Source of the DNA: Actinomycetota bacterium
Lineage (GTDB): Bacteria > Actinomycetota > Acidimicrobiia > Acidimicrobiales > Poriferisodalaceae
Reading direction: 5' to 3'
Length of the DNA: 6,526 bases
NCBI GenBank assembly: GCA_013151655.1
Contig: JAADHX010000064.1
Span: forward strand, 1 to 6,526
Both the position numbers and the translations under genes were made by a program. Within the stretch, counting starts at the first letter, position 1, and each line of letters starts with the position of its first letter. The notes under the pieces are model-generated. The model was not told the origin of the DNA. It saw nothing but the letters and a program-made list of their open reading frames with translations, and ran no database searches. This document shows, piece by piece, positions 6,394-6,526 of the stretch.

Positions 6394-6526
6394 ATGCGAA
6401 TGGCGAGTGTGCGGTTTCACACATCTGATGAACTCGAGGAGATGGATCTTCTTTGTGTTGAGGGTTTGTTGTATGAGGTTCAGTCGATGCGTTCGCGTCT
6501 TGATGGCCAAGAAGCAACATTGCATT
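6394..6526 (+). CDS. Partial ORF of unknown function, possibly a DUF222/HNH-type protein start
   Basis: The frame is open to the right edge for 44 codons from ATG at 6394, preceded by GTGGGG at 6385-6390 as a possible ribosome binding site. The peptide is Glu/Leu-rich and likely helical (DELEEMDLLCVEGLLYEVQ, then RSRLDGQEATLH). This faintly recalls the N terminus of actinobacterial DUF222 proteins that precede an HNH nuclease domain, a multi-copy family, but no diagnostic motif is within view. Codons lean to T-ending forms (CTT, GTT, GAT, CGT, TTG), unlike the C/G-ending preference of the genes to the left, which is compatible with a separate origin. The frame is also open upstream, with GTG codons at 6373 and 6385, so the start is uncertain. 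Confidence 0.4.
   Translation, partial: MRMASVRFHTSDELEEMDLLCVEGLLYEVQSMRSRLDGQEATLH

Noticed and set aside
6235..6525. Minus-strand 96-residue protein at the right edge
   Set aside because: The translation is His/Thr/Lys-rich and low in complexity, as expected from the complement of T/G-rich DNA; it has no start signal or recognised motif.

Overview
The window looks like a piece of chromosome from a moderately high-GC actinobacterium. The main clue is the minus-strand order rimO, pgsA, cinA, which is a conserved actinobacterial gene order (usually between ftsK and clgR/recA). Dense packing, frequent GTG starts, weak Shine-Dalgarno sites and a TAP-like secreted hydrolase fit this. A marine or freshwater Acidimicrobiia-type lineage is a reasonable guess, but the sequence alone does not prove it.

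Layout. Positions 1-2226 (minus strand) carry a housekeeping cluster: rimO (ribosomal protein S12 methylthiotransferase), pgsA (phosphatidylglycerophosphate synthase family) and the first 121 codons of cinA, which runs off the left edge. pgsA and cinA overlap by four bases (ATGA). Positions 2227-2287 form a short divergent control region with a nested inverted repeat. On the plus strand follow a lipoprotein-type alpha/beta hydrolase of the tripeptidyl-aminopeptidase-like family (2288-3862), a 34-bp-period tandem repeat array that starts inside the hydrolase stop codon (3862-4009), a six-helix membrane protein resembling the DUF6159 family (4048-4890), and a major facilitator superfamily transporter whose reading frame is broken by one base near 5575 (4919-6174). 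From about 6230 the sequence becomes more AT- and G/T-rich, and a partial ORF of uncertain identity begins at 6394 and leaves the window on the right.

The left cluster acts in ribosome modification, anionic phospholipid synthesis and nucleotide repair or salvage; it is probably one transcription unit. The plus-strand genes (secreted hydrolase, membrane protein, exporter-like transporter) are all envelope-associated, but nothing shows that they work in one pathway. The feature least explained by known families is the 34-bp repeat array. A short inverted match to it lies just after the transporter gene, which hints at a gene-end-associated repeat family in this genome. No complete novel defence, mobile or CRISPR system is visible.
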